Shown here: positions 1 to 14,252 of the stretch, piece after piece
Position numbering within the stretch: position 1 is the stretch's first letter
How the letters are laid out: each line of letters begins with the position of its first letter
Assembly: GCA_902774395.1 (NCBI GenBank)
Contig: CACYIK010000013.1
Span: forward strand, 1 to 52,222
Length of the DNA stretch: 52,222 nt
Direction: 5' to 3'
From: an uncultured Bacteroidota bacterium
Lineage (GTDB): Bacteria > Bacteroidota > Bacteroidia > Bacteroidales > P3
Made by a program: the position numbers and the translations under genes
The notes under the pieces: model-generated
The model's database searches: none
What the model was told of the DNA's origin: nothing
The model's input: only the letters and a program-made list of their open reading frames with translations

Positions 1-1
1 C

Positions 2-175
2 ATCGAAGGCGCCGCCACGGTGACGGTGGTCGACATGAACGGCCGCGAGACTGGTAAGTGGAACGTTGAGAACGGAAAACTCACCATCGATGTCAGCGAG
101 CTGGCACAGGGTGCCTACTTCGTCCGCATCACGGGCGAGCAGGTCAATGCCATCCGTAAGCTGATTGTACGCTAA
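2..175 (+). CDS. C-terminal end of a T9SS-secreted protein (partial)
   Basis: Only the last 57 residues and the stop lie in the window; the gene starts upstream of base 1. The tail has the pattern of a T9SS type A sorting domain: a strand rich in Val/Thr, then VVDMNGRE, then a short strand, then LAQGAYFVRITG and a basic end (AIRKLIVR). In this family the domain directs export of the mature protein across the outer membrane by the type IX system and is cleaved during surface attachment. The same architecture ends the C10 protease at 17540. What the missing N-terminal part does cannot be seen. A perfect hairpin follows the stop, so this is the last gene of its transcript. Confidence 0.75.
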   Translation: MEGAATVTVVDMNGRETGKWNVENGKLTIDVSELAQGAYFVRITGEQVNAIRKLIVR

Positions 176-219
176 CAAGAACTGGCGACACTAGCATTAG
201 CTAGTGGGACCAGTCACAG

Positions 220-253
220 AAGAAGGGCTTCGCCGCACGGCGAAGCCCTTCTT
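220..253 (+). terminator. Perfect 15-bp hairpin after the T9SS gene
   Basis: A 15-bp arm (220-234) pairs perfectly with 239-253 around a 4-nt GCAC loop. The T-run that follows is weak, so it may be an imperfect intrinsic terminator or an mRNA 3'-end stabiliser. It separates the T9SS gene from the tRNA/tuf transcription unit. Bases 254-454 hold no recognisable gene, only low-complexity A/T-rich sequence before the promoter. Confidence 0.6.
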
Positions 254-454
254 GTTGTATTTCAGTGCGTTATTTGATTTTGCCCTTTTTAGGCGTCCGG
301 AAGGGGTCGAATTTTGCCGAAACGAGGGCCCCGGAGGGTGGAAAAAAGGGTAGGAAAGGCGCTGCCGGCAGGGAAATATGCAAAAAAATGAAGTTTCTAT
401 TTTTAAGGAAATCAACAGGTTGTGGAAAACTTTGAAAAAAAATAAAAAAAATCC

Positions 455-485
455 TTTGTCGTATTGGGAAAAAGTAGTATTTTTG
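455..485 (+). promoter_or_regulatory. Bacteroidota-type promoter for the tRNA-tuf operon
   Basis: A -33 element TTTG (455-458) and a -7 element TATTTTTG (478-485) are separated by 19 nt, matching the Bacteroidetes sigma-ABfr consensus TTTG-N19-21-TAnnTTTG. Transcription would start about 35-40 nt before the first tRNA. It is the best promoter seen before the tRNA/tuf/ribosomal/RNA polymerase block. Confidence 0.8.
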
Positions 486-531
486 CACCCTCGATTAAAG
501 AGAAAAAGAGTTGTTTGAAAGGTTGAATAAA

Positions 532-604
532 GCCGATGTAACTCAGTTGGTAGAGTAGCTGATTTGTAATCAGCCTGTCGGGGGTTCGAGTCCCTTCATC
601 GGCT
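532..604 (+). tRNA. tRNA-Thr (TGT)
   Basis: The acceptor GCCGATG pairs with CATCGGC. The anticodon arm GCTGA/TCAGC closes a 7-nt loop with anticodon TGT, and the T-loop TTCGAGT is canonical. The 3' CCA is not encoded. First of four clustered tRNAs upstream of tuf, an arrangement conserved in Bacteroidales. Confidence 0.95.
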
Positions 605-642
605 CGAGCACTCAAGGCAGTACCAATTGAGTGCATCACACT

Positions 643-724
643 GGGGGAGTCGCATAGCGGCAATTGCAACAGACTGTAAATCTGTCCTCGGAAGAGTTCG
701 GTGGTTCGAGTCCACCCTCCCCCA
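643..724 (+). tRNA. tRNA-Tyr (GTA)
   Basis: The acceptor GGGGGAG pairs with CTCCCCC. Anticodon GTA sits in the loop CTGTAAA. The extra-long variable arm expected for bacterial tRNA-Tyr is present, giving 82 nt. CCA is not encoded. Confidence 0.95.
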
Positions 725-743
725 CGAAGACCAACTTCAACAG

Positions 744-816
744 GCGGAAGTAGCTCATTTGGTAGAGCGATAGCCTTCCAAGCTATAGGTGGCGGGTTCG
801 AGCCCCGTCTTCCGCT
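744..816 (+). tRNA. tRNA-Gly (TCC)
   Basis: The acceptor GCGGAAG pairs with CTTCCGC. Anticodon TCC lies in the loop CTTCCAA. The discriminator T is followed directly by CCA in the DNA (817-819), unlike the neighbouring Thr and Tyr tRNAs. Confidence 0.95.
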
Positions 817-900
817 CCAAAGCAGCGGAGAAAGGGCTTAAAAACCGAGACCGACGCCCCGCGAAAAAGGTACTCAAAAGAGAGTGTGAGTAGAATGCAA

Positions 901-972
901 GCCGCAGTAGCTCAGTGGTAGAGCGCTTCCTTGGTAAGGAAGAGGTCACGAGTCCGACTCTCGTCTGTGGCT
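901..972 (+). tRNA. tRNA-Thr (GGT)
   Basis: The acceptor GCCGCAG pairs with CTGTGGC (one G-U). Anticodon GGT lies in the loop TTGGTAA. Second Thr isoacceptor of the cluster; CCA is not encoded. A T-run follows, but no strong hairpin, so read-through into tuf is plausible. Confidence 0.95.
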
Positions 973-1094
973 CTCTTTTTTTGCAAAAAAAGCAAGAAGA
1001 GAAAAGAAAAAAAGAGGACGTAAGCCTTGAGCCCGCCCTCTTTGAACGTGAATGAAATAATAAATTATTTGTTAACATTTAATACGTATTAAAA

Positions 1095-2282
1095 ATGGCA
1101 AAAGAAAAATTCGATCGTTCTAAACCGCATGTCAACATTGGTACTATCGGCCACGTTGACCATGGTAAGACCACTCTGACCGCTGCTATCACCAAGGTTC
1201 TCGCTGAGAAGGGCCTTTCCGAGGTGAAGAGCTTTGACTCCATCGACTCCGCTCCCGAAGAGAAAGAGCGTGGTATCACCATTAACACCGCTCACGTCGA
1301 GTATCAGACCGAGACTCGTCACTATGCCCACGTGGACTGCCCGGGTCACGCTGACTATGTGAAGAACATGGTTACCGGTGCTGCCCAGATGGACGGTGCT
1401 ATCCTCGTTGTGGCCGCCACCGACGGTCCCATGCCCCAGACCCGTGAGCACATCCTGCTCGCCCGTCAGGTTGGTGTTCCCCAGCTCGTTGTTTTCCTGA
1501 ACAAGTGCGACCTTGTTGACGACCCCGAGCTGCTCGACCTCGTCGAGATGGAGGTTCGCGAGCTCCTGAGCTCCTACGACTTCGATGGTGACAATATCCC
1601 CATCATCCGTGGTTCCGCTCTCGCCGCCCTGAACGGCGAACCCAGCGGTGTCAAAGCCGTTGAGGAGCTGATGAATGCCGTCGACACCTGGATCCCCCTG
1701 CCCACCCGCGCTGTGGATAAGGACTTCCTGATGCCCATCGAGGACGTGTTCTCCATCACCGGCCGTGGTACCGTTGCCACCGGTCGTATCGAGACTGGTG
1801 TTATCCACACCGGCGACCCCGTCGACATCATCGGTATGGGTGCCGAGAAGCTGAAGAGCACCGTCACCGGTGTTGAGATGTTCCGCAAGATCCTCGATGA
1901 GGGTGAGGCCGGCGACAACGTGGGTCTGCTCCTCCGCGGTATCGACAAGAACGAGATCCGTCGCGGTATGGTTATCGCCAAGCCCGGCTCGGTGAAACCT
2001 CACCACAAATTCGAGGCTGCTGTCTATATCCTGAAGAAAGAGGAAGGCGGCCGTCACACTCCGTTCCACAACAACTATCGTCCCCAGTTCTACTTCCGTA
2101 CCACTGACGTCACCGGTACCATCATGCTCCCCGAGGGCCGCGAGATGGTCATGCCTGGCGACAACCTGACGATCACTGTGGAGCTGATCTCCGACATCGC
2201 TCTGAACGAGAACCTGCGCTTCGCTATCCGCGAGGGTGGCCGCACCGTTGGTTCCGGTCAGGTGACCAAGATCATCGAATAA
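1095..2282 (+). CDS. tuf: Elongation factor Tu
   Basis: EF-Tu, 395 residues, delivers aminoacyl-tRNA to the ribosome as a GTPase. The G1 loop GHVDHGKT (residues 19-26), the DCPGH box, the NKCD base-recognition motif and the GSAL motif are all present. These are followed by the two beta-barrel domains, ending GQVTKII. The length is normal and the ATG start is unambiguous. It sits between the four-tRNA cluster and tRNA-Trp, the standard Bacteroidales order, and is probably read from the promoter at 455-485. Codon use is strongly biased (C-ending codons, almost no TTA/CTA/TCA), as expected for a very highly expressed gene. Confidence 0.98.
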   Translation: MAKEKFDRSKPHVNIGTIGHVDHGKTTLTAAITKVLAEKGLSEVKSFDSIDSAPEEKERGITINTAHVEYQTETRHYAHVDCPGHADYVKNMVTGAAQMDGAILVVAATDGPMPQTREHILLARQVGVPQLVVFLNKCDLVDDPELLDLVEMEVRELLSSYDFDGDNIPIIRGSALAALNGEPSGVKAVEELMNAVDTWIPLPTRAVDKDFLMPIEDVFSITGRGTVATGRIETGVIHTGDPVDIIGMGAEKLKSTVTGVEMFRKILDEGEAGDNVGLLLRGIDKNEIRRGMVIAKPGSVKPHHKFEAAVYILKKEEGGRHTPFHNNYRPQFYFRTTDVTGTIMLPEGREMVMPGDNLTITVELISDIALNENLRFAIREGGRTVGSGQVTKIIE

Positions 2283-2299
2283 GACGATCGGCAAACCTA

Positions 2300-2327
2300 G
2301 GAGCCGGGAGCGTTTAGGCCCGGCTCC
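2300..2327 (+). terminator. Hairpin between tuf and tRNA-Trp
   Basis: A 9-bp GC-rich arm (2300-2308) pairs perfectly with 2319-2327 around a 10-nt loop, 17 nt after the tuf stop. No U-tract follows; tRNA-Trp starts 5 nt later. It is more likely a partial terminator or a processing/stability element than a complete stop. Confidence 0.5.
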
Positions 2328-2332
2328 ATTAC

Positions 2333-2403
2333 AGGGGCATAGTTAAATGGTATAATGGCGGTCTCCAAAACCGTGGTTGGGAGTTCGATTCTCTCTGCCC
2401 CTG
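2333..2403 (+). tRNA. tRNA-Trp (CCA)
   Basis: The acceptor AGGGGCA pairs with TGCCCCT. The anticodon loop CTCCAAA carries CCA. The discriminator G is followed by an encoded CCA (2404-2406). It sits in the conserved slot between tuf and secE. Confidence 0.95.
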
Positions 2404-2428
2404 CCAATAAAAAACTAGTTTAAGAGAA

Positions 2429-2638
2429 ATGTCAAAGTTTGGTGAATATGTGAAGTCGAGCTACGACGAACTTGTGCACAAAGTGTCGTGGCCTACGTTC
2501 AGCGAGTTGCGCAACAGCGCCGTCGTGGTGGCTGTCGCATCGTTAGTCATCGCCCTCATTGTCTTCGTGATGAACTACGTCTTCGGGACGAATGTCGGAG
2601 GCTGGAAGGGTTTGCTTGGATTATTTTATGGAATCTGA
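2429..2638 (+). CDS. secE: Preprotein translocase subunit SecE
   Basis: 69 residues, the short single-span SecE type. An amphipathic N-terminal part (SYDELVHKVSWPTFSEL) is followed by one membrane helix at about residues 28-50 and a short tail. SecE clamps the SecY channel in the inner membrane. The secE-nusG-rplK order is nearly universal in bacteria and supports the call. The gene starts 22 nt after the encoded CCA of tRNA-Trp, so the two are probably co-transcribed. Confidence 0.93.
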   Translation: MSKFGEYVKSSYDELVHKVSWPTFSELRNSAVVVAVASLVIALIVFVMNYVFGTNVGGWKGLLGLFYGI

Positions 2639-2765
2639 CAGGCAGCGTAAGGCAGGAGTCTTGCTTCCCAAATCTTTTTGAGACACTTGCCGGCGGCCAT
2701 TCGAGCGTCAGACTGAAGTAAAGTATATTTTTTTCACTGTCCTTATTTCTACTTTGTTTAAAGCA

Positions 2766-3311
2766 ATGGAACAACAGGAAAAGAAGTGGTATGTCGTCAG
2801 AGCAATCAGCGGCAAGGAGAAGAAAGCGAAGGAGTACATTGAGAGCGAAATGGCCAAGCGTGGCTGGAGCGCCGATGTGCCCACGGTTTTGATTCCTACC
2901 GAGCAGGTGGTGTCGATACGTAACGGTAAGAAGGTGGTCAAAGACCGCAACTATTTCCCCGGTTACGTGATTCTCGAGGCCGACCTGCGCGACGAGATTA
3001 TCCCCGTTATCCAGAACTTGCCCAACGTTCTCGATTTCCTTCGTGAGCGTGAAGGCAAGCCCATCCCTATGCGTCAGTCCGAAATCAACCGCATCCTCGG
3101 CAAGATGGATGAGCAGATGGAGGGTGCCGACGCACTGGACCGTTTCATTGTGGGAGAGAACGTGAAGGTCATCGACGGTGCTTTCAACAGCTTCGTCGGT
3201 GTTGTGGAGGAAGTCAACGAAGAGAAGAAGAAATTGAAAGTTACGGTCAAGATCTTCGGACGCAAGACTCCTCTCGAGCTTGGTTTCTCGCAGGTGGAAA
3301 AAGAGCAGTAA
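2766..3311 (+). CDS. nusG: Transcription termination/antitermination factor NusG
   Basis: 181 residues. The NGN domain begins KKWYVVRAISGKEKKAKEYI and includes the NYFPGYVILEADL stretch that contacts RNA polymerase. The C-terminal KOW domain holds GENVKVIDGAFNSFVGVVEE. The ATG at 2766 is preferred; an in-frame TTG at 2754 would add four residues with no support. A TACTTTG-like element at 2750-2756 resembles a -7 box but lies very close to the start. The 127-nt secE-nusG gap holds no other gene. Confidence 0.95.
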   Translation: MEQQEKKWYVVRAISGKEKKAKEYIESEMAKRGWSADVPTVLIPTEQVVSIRNGKKVVKDRNYFPGYVILEADLRDEIIPVIQNLPNVLDFLREREGKPIPMRQSEINRILGKMDEQMEGADALDRFIVGENVKVIDGAFNSFVGVVEEVNEEKKKLKVTVKIFGRKTPLELGFSQVEKEQ

Positions 3312-3345
3312 ACGGATCAACTAACCTATTTTAAAATTTAATTCA

Positions 3346-3789
3346 ATGGCAAAAGAAGTTGCAGGATTGATTAAATTGCAAATCAAAGGCGGTGCTGCCA
3401 ACCCCGCTCCTCCCGTCGGACCGGCTCTCGGTGCAAAGGGTGTGAACATCATGGAGTTCTGCAAGCAGTTCAACGCCCGTACACAGGACCAGGCCGGCAA
3501 AGTCGTGCCTGTCATCATCACTGTGTATACGGACAAGTCCTTTGACTTTGTACTTAAGACTCCTCCTGTTGCTGTCCAGCTGAAAGAGATGTCCAAAGCG
3601 CAGAAAGGCTCCGGTGAGCCCAACCGCGTGAAGGTCGCCTCTGTCACTTGGGAGCAAGTGCGCCAGATTGCCGAGGCCAAAATGCCCGACCTCAACTGCT
3701 TCACTGTTGAGAGCGCTATGAGCATGGTGGCCGGCACTGCCCGCAGCATGGGTATCACCGTTACGGGTGAGAATCCCCTCAAAAAGTAA
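3346..3789 (+). CDS. rplK: 50S ribosomal protein L11
   Basis: 147 residues. uL11 forms the GTPase-associated centre on 23S rRNA. The N-terminal domain has the conserved proline-rich [21 protein letters not shown], and the C-terminal RNA-binding domain ends with [10 protein letters not shown]. Its place between nusG and rplA is canonical. The gap to rplA is unusually long for this operon (165 nt) and holds a 9-bp tandem array. Confidence 0.97.
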   Translation: MAKEVAGLIKLQIKGGAANPAPPVGPALGAKGVNIMEFCKQFNARTQDQAGKVVPVIITVYTDKSFDFVLKTPPVAVQLKEMSKAQKGSGEPNRVKVASVTWEQVRQIAEAKMPDLNCFTVESAMSMVAGTARSMGITVTGENPLKK

Positions 3790-3821
3790 AAAGAGTTAGA
3801 AACAGTGGTAGCATTAGTAGA

Positions 3822-3926
3822 AGGTTAAAAAGGGTCGCTACGCTTAAAAGGTTAAAAAGGTGACAGTCCCAAGACCCAAGACCTTTAAAACCTCTTAAAC
3901 CTTTAAAACCCCTTAAACACTTTGAA
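3822..3926. repeat. 9-bp tandem array, partly inverted, in the rplK-rplA gap
   Basis: Five consecutive 9-mers run from 3882 to 3926: CCTTTAAAA, CCTCTTAAA, CCTTTAAAA, CCCCTTAAA, CACTTTGAA. Upstream, 3822-3862 carries GGTTAAAAAGG-type units that are the approximate reverse complement, so the transcript could fold the two halves together. The element lies just before rplA in an operon where L1 usually autoregulates translation; any regulatory role here is conjecture. Confidence 0.6.
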
Positions 3927-3954
3927 AGTGCGGTGACCACAAAAACAGACCGAA

Positions 3955-4650
3955 ATGGCAAAATTAACCAAAAAACAAAAAGAGGCTGTTGCCAAATTTG
4001 ACGGTAGCAAAGTCTATTCGCTCGAGGAAGCCGTCAGCATCGTCAAGAAGATCACCTTCACCAAATTCGATGCATCCGTTGATATCGACGTTCGCCTGGG
4101 TGTTGACCCTCGTAAGGCCAACCAGATGGTTCGTGGCAGCGTGACCCTGCCCCACGGCACGGGTAAGACTGTCCGCGTTCTTGTGCTTTGCACCCCCGAC
4201 AAGGAGGAAGAGGCCAAAGCCGCCGGCGCCGATTACTACGGCTTGGACGAGTACATCACCAAAATCAAGGGTGGCTGGACGGATGTGGATGTCATCATCA
4301 CCATGCCGAGCTGCATGCCCAAGATTGGTTCTCTGGGACGTATCCTCGGACCCCGTGGCCTGATGCCGAACCCCAAGACGGGTACCGTCACCATGGAGGT
4401 GGGCAAGGCTGTCCAGGAAGCCAAGGCCGGTAAGATCGACTTCAAGGTCGACAAGTTCGGTATCATCCATACCGCCGTTGCCAAGTGCTCCTTCGACGAC
4501 CAGAAGATTGTCGAGAACGCCCGCGAAGTGCTCCAGATGATTATGAAGCTCAAACCCAGCGCCGCTAAAGGCACCTATGTGAAGAGCATCGCCATCAGCA
4601 GCACCATGAGCCCCGGCGTCAAAGTCGACACCAAAGCCGCTACCTTGTAA
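3955..4650 (+). CDS. rplA: 50S ribosomal protein L1
   Basis: 231 residues, normal for uL1, which binds the L1 stalk of 23S rRNA and often represses its own mRNA. Recognisable parts are the N-terminal KLTKKQKEA, the central [20 protein letters not shown] signature and the C-terminal [14 protein letters not shown]. The ATG follows the 9-bp repeat array. It is 23 nt from rplJ, so the two are probably translationally linked. Confidence 0.97.
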   Translation: MAKLTKKQKEAVAKFDGSKVYSLEEAVSIVKKITFTKFDASVDIDVRLGVDPRKANQMVRGSVTLPHGTGKTVRVLVLCTPDKEEEAKAAGADYYGLDEYITKIKGGWTDVDVIITMPSCMPKIGSLGRILGPRGLMPNPKTGTVTMEVGKAVQEAKAGKIDFKVDKFGIIHTAVAKCSFDDQKIVENAREVLQMIMKLKPSAAKGTYVKSIAISSTMSPGVKVDTKAATL

Positions 4651-4673
4651 ATCCAATTAATTAAAGAAACATT

Positions 4674-5201
4674 ATGAGAAAAGAACTGAAAGACCAGCAT
4701 ATCGACGCGCTGTGCGAAGAGATCAAGGCCTACCCCAATCTGTACATTGCAGATATCGGAGGTTTGAACTCGGTGCAGACCAGCAAACTGCGTCGTGCCG
4801 CCTTCCGCAATGAGGTGAAGCTGGAGGTTGTAAAGAACACTCTTCTCATCAAGGCCCTCGAGAAGTCGGGTTTCGACTATTCCGAGCTCTTCCCTGTGAT
4901 CAAGGGTGAAACCGCCATAATGCTTTCGAACACCAACAATGCACCTGCAAAGCTCATCAAGAGCTTCCGCGCCGCCGAGAAGGCCGCTGAAAAGCCCATT
5001 CTCAAAGGTGCCTATGTCGAAGAGTGCTTCTATATCGGTCACGAGAACCTCGACGCTCTGGTCAACATCAAGAGCAAGAACGAGCTCATCGCCGATGTGG
5101 TGGCCCTGCTGCAGTCGCCCATCAAGAACGTCCTGTCGCAGGTTCAGTCGGCTGGCAATACCATTACCGGTGTGCTGAAAACATTGGAGGAGCGCGCCTA
5201 A
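4674..5201 (+). CDS. rplJ: 50S ribosomal protein L10
   Basis: 175 residues. uL10 anchors L7/L12 dimers at the stalk base. The N-terminal rRNA-binding domain includes LRRAAFRNEVKLEVVKNTLL, and the C-terminal helix for L7/L12 binding is present (LQSPIKNVLSQVQSAGNTIT). The rplA-rplJ gap is only 23 nt, too short for the long L10 leader known from enterobacteria, so control must differ or use the coding region. Confidence 0.96.
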   Translation: MRKELKDQHIDALCEEIKAYPNLYIADIGGLNSVQTSKLRRAAFRNEVKLEVVKNTLLIKALEKSGFDYSELFPVIKGETAIMLSNTNNAPAKLIKSFRAAEKAAEKPILKGAYVEECFYIGHENLDALVNIKSKNELIADVVALLQSPIKNVLSQVQSAGNTITGVLKTLEERA

Positions 5202-5292
5202 CCATCCGCGCAAAGGGGGTGGCTCCCTAGAAAAAGCCAAAAAATAAAAGATTAAAAAACAAATTTGTAAAACATTTAAAAACAATAAAGTC

Positions 5293-5676
5293 ATGGCAGA
5301 CATCAAAGCTATTGCTGAAGAATTGGTTAACCTTACCGTTAAAGAAGTTAAAGAACTCGCTGACGTCCTGAAAGAGGAGTACGGCATTGAACCCGCCGCT
5401 GCTGCTGTTGCAGTCGCCGCTCCCGCCGCCGGTGGTGCCGCCGCCGCTGCTGACGAGAAGACCTCCTTCGACGTGATCCTGAAGGGTGTTCCCGATCAGA
5501 CCAAGAAACTTGGTGTTGTGAAGGCCGTCAAGGATATGGCTTCCCTCGGTCTGAAGGAGTCCAAAGAGCTCGTCGACAACGCCCCCAAACCCGTTAAGGA
5601 AGGCGTTTCCAAGGACGAGGCTGAGAGCCTGAAGAAAGCTCTCGAAGAGGCTGGTGCCGAAATCGAGATCAAGTAA
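5293..5676 (+). CDS. rplL: 50S ribosomal protein L7/L12
   Basis: 127 residues with the standard layout: an N-terminal dimerisation helix, an Ala/Pro/Gly hinge ([19 protein letters not shown], about residues 37-55) and the C-terminal factor-binding domain with [21 protein letters not shown] and the ending GAEIEIK. It recruits EF-Tu and EF-G to the ribosome. A 91-nt gap precedes it and a long hairpin follows before rpoB. Confidence 0.97.
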   Translation: MADIKAIAEELVNLTVKEVKELADVLKEEYGIEPAAAAVAVAAPAAGGAAAAADEKTSFDVILKGVPDQTKKLGVVKAVKDMASLGLKESKELVDNAPKPVKEGVSKDEAESLKKALEEAGAEIEIK

Positions 5677-5701
5677 GGTAGCCCCCTTGCTGACAAACAC
5701 G

Positions 5702-5741
5702 AGGAATAGGGCCTCCGACAGGGTTCGGAGTGCCTATTCCT
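5702..5741 (+). promoter_or_regulatory. Long two-part stem-loop between rplL and rpoB
   Basis: AGGAATAGG (5702-5710) pairs with CCTATTCCT (5733-5741), and CTCCGA (5713-5718) pairs with TCGGAG (5725-5730). The two helices are split by a 2x2 internal loop and capped by a 6-nt loop. It sits 25 nt after the rplL stop, where other bacteria have an attenuator or RNase III site that sets RNA polymerase output below ribosomal protein output. No T-run follows. A second small hairpin (ACCCC/GGGGT, 5777-5790) follows. Confidence 0.6.
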
Positions 5742-5842
5742 TGTTGCTATGGAAATCGATTCCACCCCATCTTCACACCCCTGCGGGGGTAACACCTCTT
5801 TCACTCGCGAGCAGTTTTAGAACACGATTAATATAAAGTCCC

Positions 5843-8800
5843 TTGGCAAAAAACGAACCCACAGTAGTAAATTTCGCGTCGGTAAGAAAGTTTGAGTACC
5901 CGGATTTCCTTGACATCCAGGTCAAGTCATTCAAAGACTTCTTCCAAATAGAAACCAACCCCGACAACCGTCTGGACGAAGGTCTCTTCAAAGTCTTCAA
6001 GGAGAATTTCCCCATCACGGATGCGCGAAACAATTTCGAACTCGAATTCTTGGATTATTATATCGATCCTCCCCGCTACAGCATTGAGGAGTGCATCGAG
6101 CGTGGCCTGACCTACAGCGTGCCGCTGAAGGCCAAGATGAAATTGAGTTGTAAAGACCCTGAGAACGAGGATTTCCAGACCCTGGAGCAGCATGTCTACC
6201 TGGGCATGATTCCTTATATGACCCCCAAAGGCACTTTCGTCATCAACGGTGCCGAGCGTGTGGTGGTCTCTCAGTTGCACCGTTCGCCCGGTGTGTTCTT
6301 CGGCACCCAGTTCCATTCCAACGGTACCCAGCTTTATTCCGCACGTATCATCCCCTTCAAGGGTTCGTGGATGGAGTTTACGACCGATATCAACAACGTG
6401 ATGTATGCTTATATCGACCGTAAGAAGAAACTCCCCATCACCACACTGCTGCGCGCCATCGGCTTCGAGTCGGACAAGGATATCCTTGATATCTTCGAGT
6501 TGGCCGAGGAGGTGAAGGTGAACCGCAACAACCTGAAGAAGGTGCTCGGTAAGCAACTCGCCGCCCGTGTTGTCGAGTCGTGGACCGAGGACTTCGTGGA
6601 TGAGGACACCGGCGAGGTGGTCTCCATGGAGCGTACCGAGGTGGTCATCGAGCGCGATGTCGAGTTGACCGAGGAGCATATCGAGAAGATTCTCGAAATG
6701 GATGTCAAGTCTATCCTCATCAAGGTGGAGGATAAGGACGGCATCGACTATTCTGTCATCTATAATACCCTGAAGAAGGATACCGCCAACAACGCCAAGG
6801 AGGCTTGCGAGTATATCTATCGTCAGCTGCGCAACGCTGAGCCGCCCGACGAGGAGACGGCCCGCAGCATCATCGAGAAGCTTTTCTTCTCGGAGAAGCG
6901 TTATGATCTGGGCGATGTGGGTCGCTACAGAATCAACACCAAACTGAACCTTGATGTCCCCGACAACGTCCGTGTGCTGACCAAGGAGGACATCACCTCT
7001 ATCATCAAGTACCTTGTTGAGCTGATCAACCAGAAAGCCGAGGTGGACGATATCGACCACTTGTCGAACCGTCGTATCCGCACGGTGGGCGAGCAGCTCT
7101 CCAACCAGTTCGGCGTGGGCCTGGCCCGTATGAGCCGCACCATCCGTGAGCGCATGAATGTGCGTGACAACGAGGTGTTCACTCCCACCGAGCTTATCAA
7201 CGCCAAGACCCTTTCGTCGGTCATCAACTCGTTCTTCGGCACCAACCAGCTGAGCCAGTTCATGGATCAGACCAACCCGCTGGCCGAGTTGACCCACAAG
7301 CGCCGTATCTCGGCTCTGGGTCCCGGCGGTCTGTCGCGTGAGCGTGCCGGCTTCGAGGTGCGCGACGTGCACTATACCCACTACGGACGTCTCTGTACCA
7401 TCGAGACTCCCGAGGGTCCGAATATCGGTCTTATCTCCTCGCTCTGCGTCTATGCTAAGATTAACGAGCTGGGATTCATCGAGACCCCCTACCAGCGTGT
7501 CGAGAACGGCCAGGTGATGCTCAACGAGCCTCCCGTGTACCTCTCTGCCGAGGCTGAGGAGAACAAGACAGTGGCTCAGGCCACCACTCCCCAGGACGAG
7601 GAAGGCCACATCACCGAGAGCCGCGTGAAGGCCCGCCGTCAGGCCGACTTCCCCATTGTGTCGCCCGACGAGATCGACCTCATGGACATCGCTTCGAACC
7701 AGATTGCCTCTATCGCTGCATCGCTCATCCCCTTCCTGGAGCACGACGACGCCAACCGTGCCCTGATGGGATCGAACATGATGCGTCAGGCTGTGCCTCT
7801 GCTCAATCCCGAGATTCCCATCGTGGGTACCGGTATCGAGGAGGCTGTGGCCCATGACAGCCGCGTGCTGCTCAACGCCGAGGCCGACGGTGTCGTCGAG
7901 TATGTCGACTCCACCAAGATCGTCATCCGTCATAACCGCACGGAGAAGGAACGTCTTGTCTCCTTCGACGACGATGTGAAAGAATATCATCTTACCAAAT
8001 ACCAGCGCACCAACCACTCCACCGCCATCAACCTGCGTCCTATCGTCAAGAAGGGCGACAAGGTGAAGAAGGGTCAGGTGCTCTGCGAAGGCTATGCCAC
8101 TCAGGGCGGCGAGCTCGCTCTCGGCCGCAACATGATGGTCGCCTTCATGCCCTGGAAGGGTTACAACTTCGAGGACGCCGTGGTGATTTCCGAGCGCGTG
8201 GTGCGCGAGGACATCTTCACCTCTGTCCACGTCGAGGAGTTCACCCTCGAGGTCCGCGAGACCAAGCGCGGCAACGAGGAGCTGACCCGCGACATCCCCA
8301 ATGTCGGTAACGACGCCACCAAAGACCTTGACGAGAACGGTATCGTCCGTATCGGTGCCGAGGTCAAGGAGGGCGACATCCTCATCGGCAAGATTACGCC
8401 CAAGGGCGAGTCGGATCCCACTCCCGAGGAGAAGCTGCTCCGTGCCATCTTCGGCGACAAGGCCGGCGATGTGAAGGATGCCTCGCTGAAGGTTCCGCCT
8501 TCGATGCACGGCGTGGTCATCGACAAGAAACTCTTCGCCCGCGTCATCCGCGACCGCAAGGCTCGCGCCCGCGAGAAAGAGCTGCTTGCCAAGCCCGAGG
8601 AAGAGTATCGTTTCGAGTGCGAGGAGCTGAAAGAGAAGCTCATCTCGCGCCTCCTCATCCTCCTCAACGGCAAGGTGTCGAACGGTGTCTACACCAGCCA
8701 CCGCGAGGAACTTATCCCCAAGAAGGTGAAATTCAGCGCCAAGACGCTGAAGACCATCGACTATACCGAGGTCAGCCCCAACAAGTGGACCACCGACAAG

Positions 8801-9646
8801 GAGACCAACGCCCTTATCAAGGAGTTGTTGAACAACTACAATATTAAATACCGTGAGATTTCTGGCCGCTTCACGCGCAACAAGTTCGCCCTCACTGTGG
8901 GCGACGACCTGCCCAGCGGCATCGTGCAGATGGCCAAAGTTTACATCGCCATGAAGCGCAAACTGCGCATCGGTGATAAGATGGCCGGTCGTCACGGTAA
9001 CAAGGGTATCGTGTCGAAGATTGTGCGTGCCGAGGATATGCCGTTCCTGGCTGACGGTACGCCTGTCGACATCGTGCTGAATCCTCTGGGAGTGCCTTCG
9101 CGTATGAATCTGGGTCAGATTTACGAGACCGTTCTGGGTTGGGCCGGCAAGAAACTCAACAAGCGTTTCAAGACCCCCATCTTCGATGGTGCCACCCTCG
9201 AACAAATCAACGGATATATGCGTGAAGCCGGTCTTCCTGAGAACGGCCGTACCTACCTCTACGACGGCGAGACCGGCGACCGTTTCGACCAGCCCGCCAC
9301 CGTCGGATATATCTACTACCTCAAGTTGCATCACATGATTGACGACAAGATGCACGCCCGTTCCATCGGACCTTACTCCCTCATCACCCAGCAGCCCCTT
9401 GGCGGTAAAGCCAACTTCGGTGGTCAGCGTTTCGGTGAGATGGAGGTCTGGGCTCTCGAGGCCTACGGTGCATCGCATGTGCTGCAGGAAGTCCTCACCG
9501 TCAAGTCGGACGATGTCATGGGCCGCGCTAAAGCCTACGAGTCTATCGTCAAGGGCGACAATATGCCGGTTCCGGGTATTCCCGAGTCGTTCAACGTCCT
9601 TGTCCACGAGCTCCGTGGTCTCGGCTTAGAGGTAACGTTTGATTAA
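5843..9646 (+). CDS. rpoB: DNA-directed RNA polymerase beta subunit
   Basis: 1267 residues, the size typical of Bacteroidota. The rifampicin-binding cluster reads [20 protein letters not shown] and then ISALGPGGL (about residues 469-498), with every classical resistance position in its sensitive form. Near the C-terminus come the active-site [13 protein letters not shown], the [20 protein letters not shown] block and the final GLEVTFD. The start is TTG: the in-frame TAA at 5834-5836 leaves only AGT CCC before it, and no ATG is near, while translation from TTG gives a plausible [21 protein letters not shown] heptamer array overlaps the stop codon. Confidence 0.97.
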   Translation: MAKNEPTVVNFASVRKFEYPDFLDIQVKSFKDFFQIETNPDNRLDEGLFKVFKENFPITDARNNFELEFLDYYIDPPRYSIEECIERGLTYSVPLKAKMKLSCKDPENEDFQTLEQHVYLGMIPYMTPKGTFVINGAERVVVSQLHRSPGVFFGTQFHSNGTQLYSARIIPFKGSWMEFTTDINNVMYAYIDRKKKLPITTLLRAIGFESDKDILDIFELAEEVKVNRNNLKKVLGKQLAARVVESWTEDFVDEDTGEVVSMERTEVVIERDVELTEEHIEKILEMDVKSILIKVEDKDGIDYSVIYNTLKKDTANNAKEACEYIYRQLRNAEPPDEETARSIIEKLFFSEKRYDLGDVGRYRINTKLNLDVPDNVRVLTKEDITSIIKYLVELINQKAEVDDIDHLSNRRIRTVGEQLSNQFGVGLARMSRTIRERMNVRDNEVFTPTELINAKTLSSVINSFFGTNQLSQFMDQTNPLAELTHKRRISALGPGGLSRERAGFEVRDVHYTHYGRLCTIETPEGPNIGLISSLCVYAKINELGFIETPYQRVENGQVMLNEPPVYLSAEAEENKTVAQATTPQDEEGHITESRVKARRQADFPIVSPDEIDLMDIASNQIASIAASLIPFLEHDDANRALMGSNMMRQAVPLLNPEIPIVGTGIEEAVAHDSRVLLNAEADGVVEYVDSTKIVIRHNRTEKERLVSFDDDVKEYHLTKYQRTNHSTAINLRPIVKKGDKVKKGQVLCEGYATQGGELALGRNMMVAFMPWKGYNFEDAVVISERVVREDIFTSVHVEEFTLEVRETKRGNEELTRDIPNVGNDATKDLDENGIVRIGAEVKEGDILIGKITPKGESDPTPEEKLLRAIFGDKAGDVKDASLKVPPSMHGVVIDKKLFARVIRDRKARAREKELLAKPEEEYRFECEELKEKLISRLLILLNGKVSNGVYTSHREELIPKKVKFSAKTLKTIDYTEVSPNKWTTDKETNALIKELLNNYNIKYREISGRFTRNKFALTVGDDLPSGIVQMAKVYIAMKRKLRIGDKMAGRHGNKGIVSKIVRAEDMPFLADGTPVDIVLNPLGVPSRMNLGQIYETVLGWAGKKLNKRFKTPIFDGATLEQINGYMREAGLPENGRTYLYDGETGDRFDQPATVGYIYYLKLHHMIDDKMHARSIGPYSLITQQPLGGKANFGGQRFGEMEVWALEAYGASHVLQEVLTVKSDDVMGRAKAYESIVKGDNMPVPGIPESFNVLVHELRGLGLEVTFD

Positions 9647-9682
9647 AATTAAGAATTAATAATTAAGAATTAAAAATTCAAA
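9641..9682. repeat. 7-bp tandem array (ATTAAGA type) at the end of rpoB
   Basis: Six 7-mers in a row: GATTAAA, ATTAAGA, ATTAATA, ATTAAGA, ATTAAAA, ATTCAAA. The first unit supplies the rpoB TAA stop. With the array at 9711 it forms an imperfect inverted pair within the rpoB-rpoC gap. Confidence 0.75.
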
Positions 9683-9710
9683 AAAGTTCTCATCTGTACA
9701 TGACCACTGA

Positions 9711-9745
9711 AAATTTTAATTTTTAATTTTTAATTTTCAATTAGG
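9711..9745. repeat. 7-bp tandem array (AATTTTT type) before rpoC
   Basis: Five 7-mers: AAATTTT, AATTTTT, AATTTTT, AATTTTC, AATTAGG, ending 8 nt before the rpoC ATG. Its complement resembles the array at 9641-9682, so the 107-nt gap is mostly repeat. It leaves the rpoC translation start in an A/T-rich, unstructured stretch. Confidence 0.75.
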
Positions 9746-9753
9746 AAAATAAA

Positions 9754-14229
<4,476 letters not shown>

Positions 14230-14252
14230 AAAGACATCTTTTTAATCCTATC

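Noticed and set aside
412..1078. Minus-strand open frames across the tRNA cluster
   Set aside because: They overlap four well-folded tRNAs and the promoter, and the translated tRNA pattern (for example RVGLVTSSL) is a known artefact.
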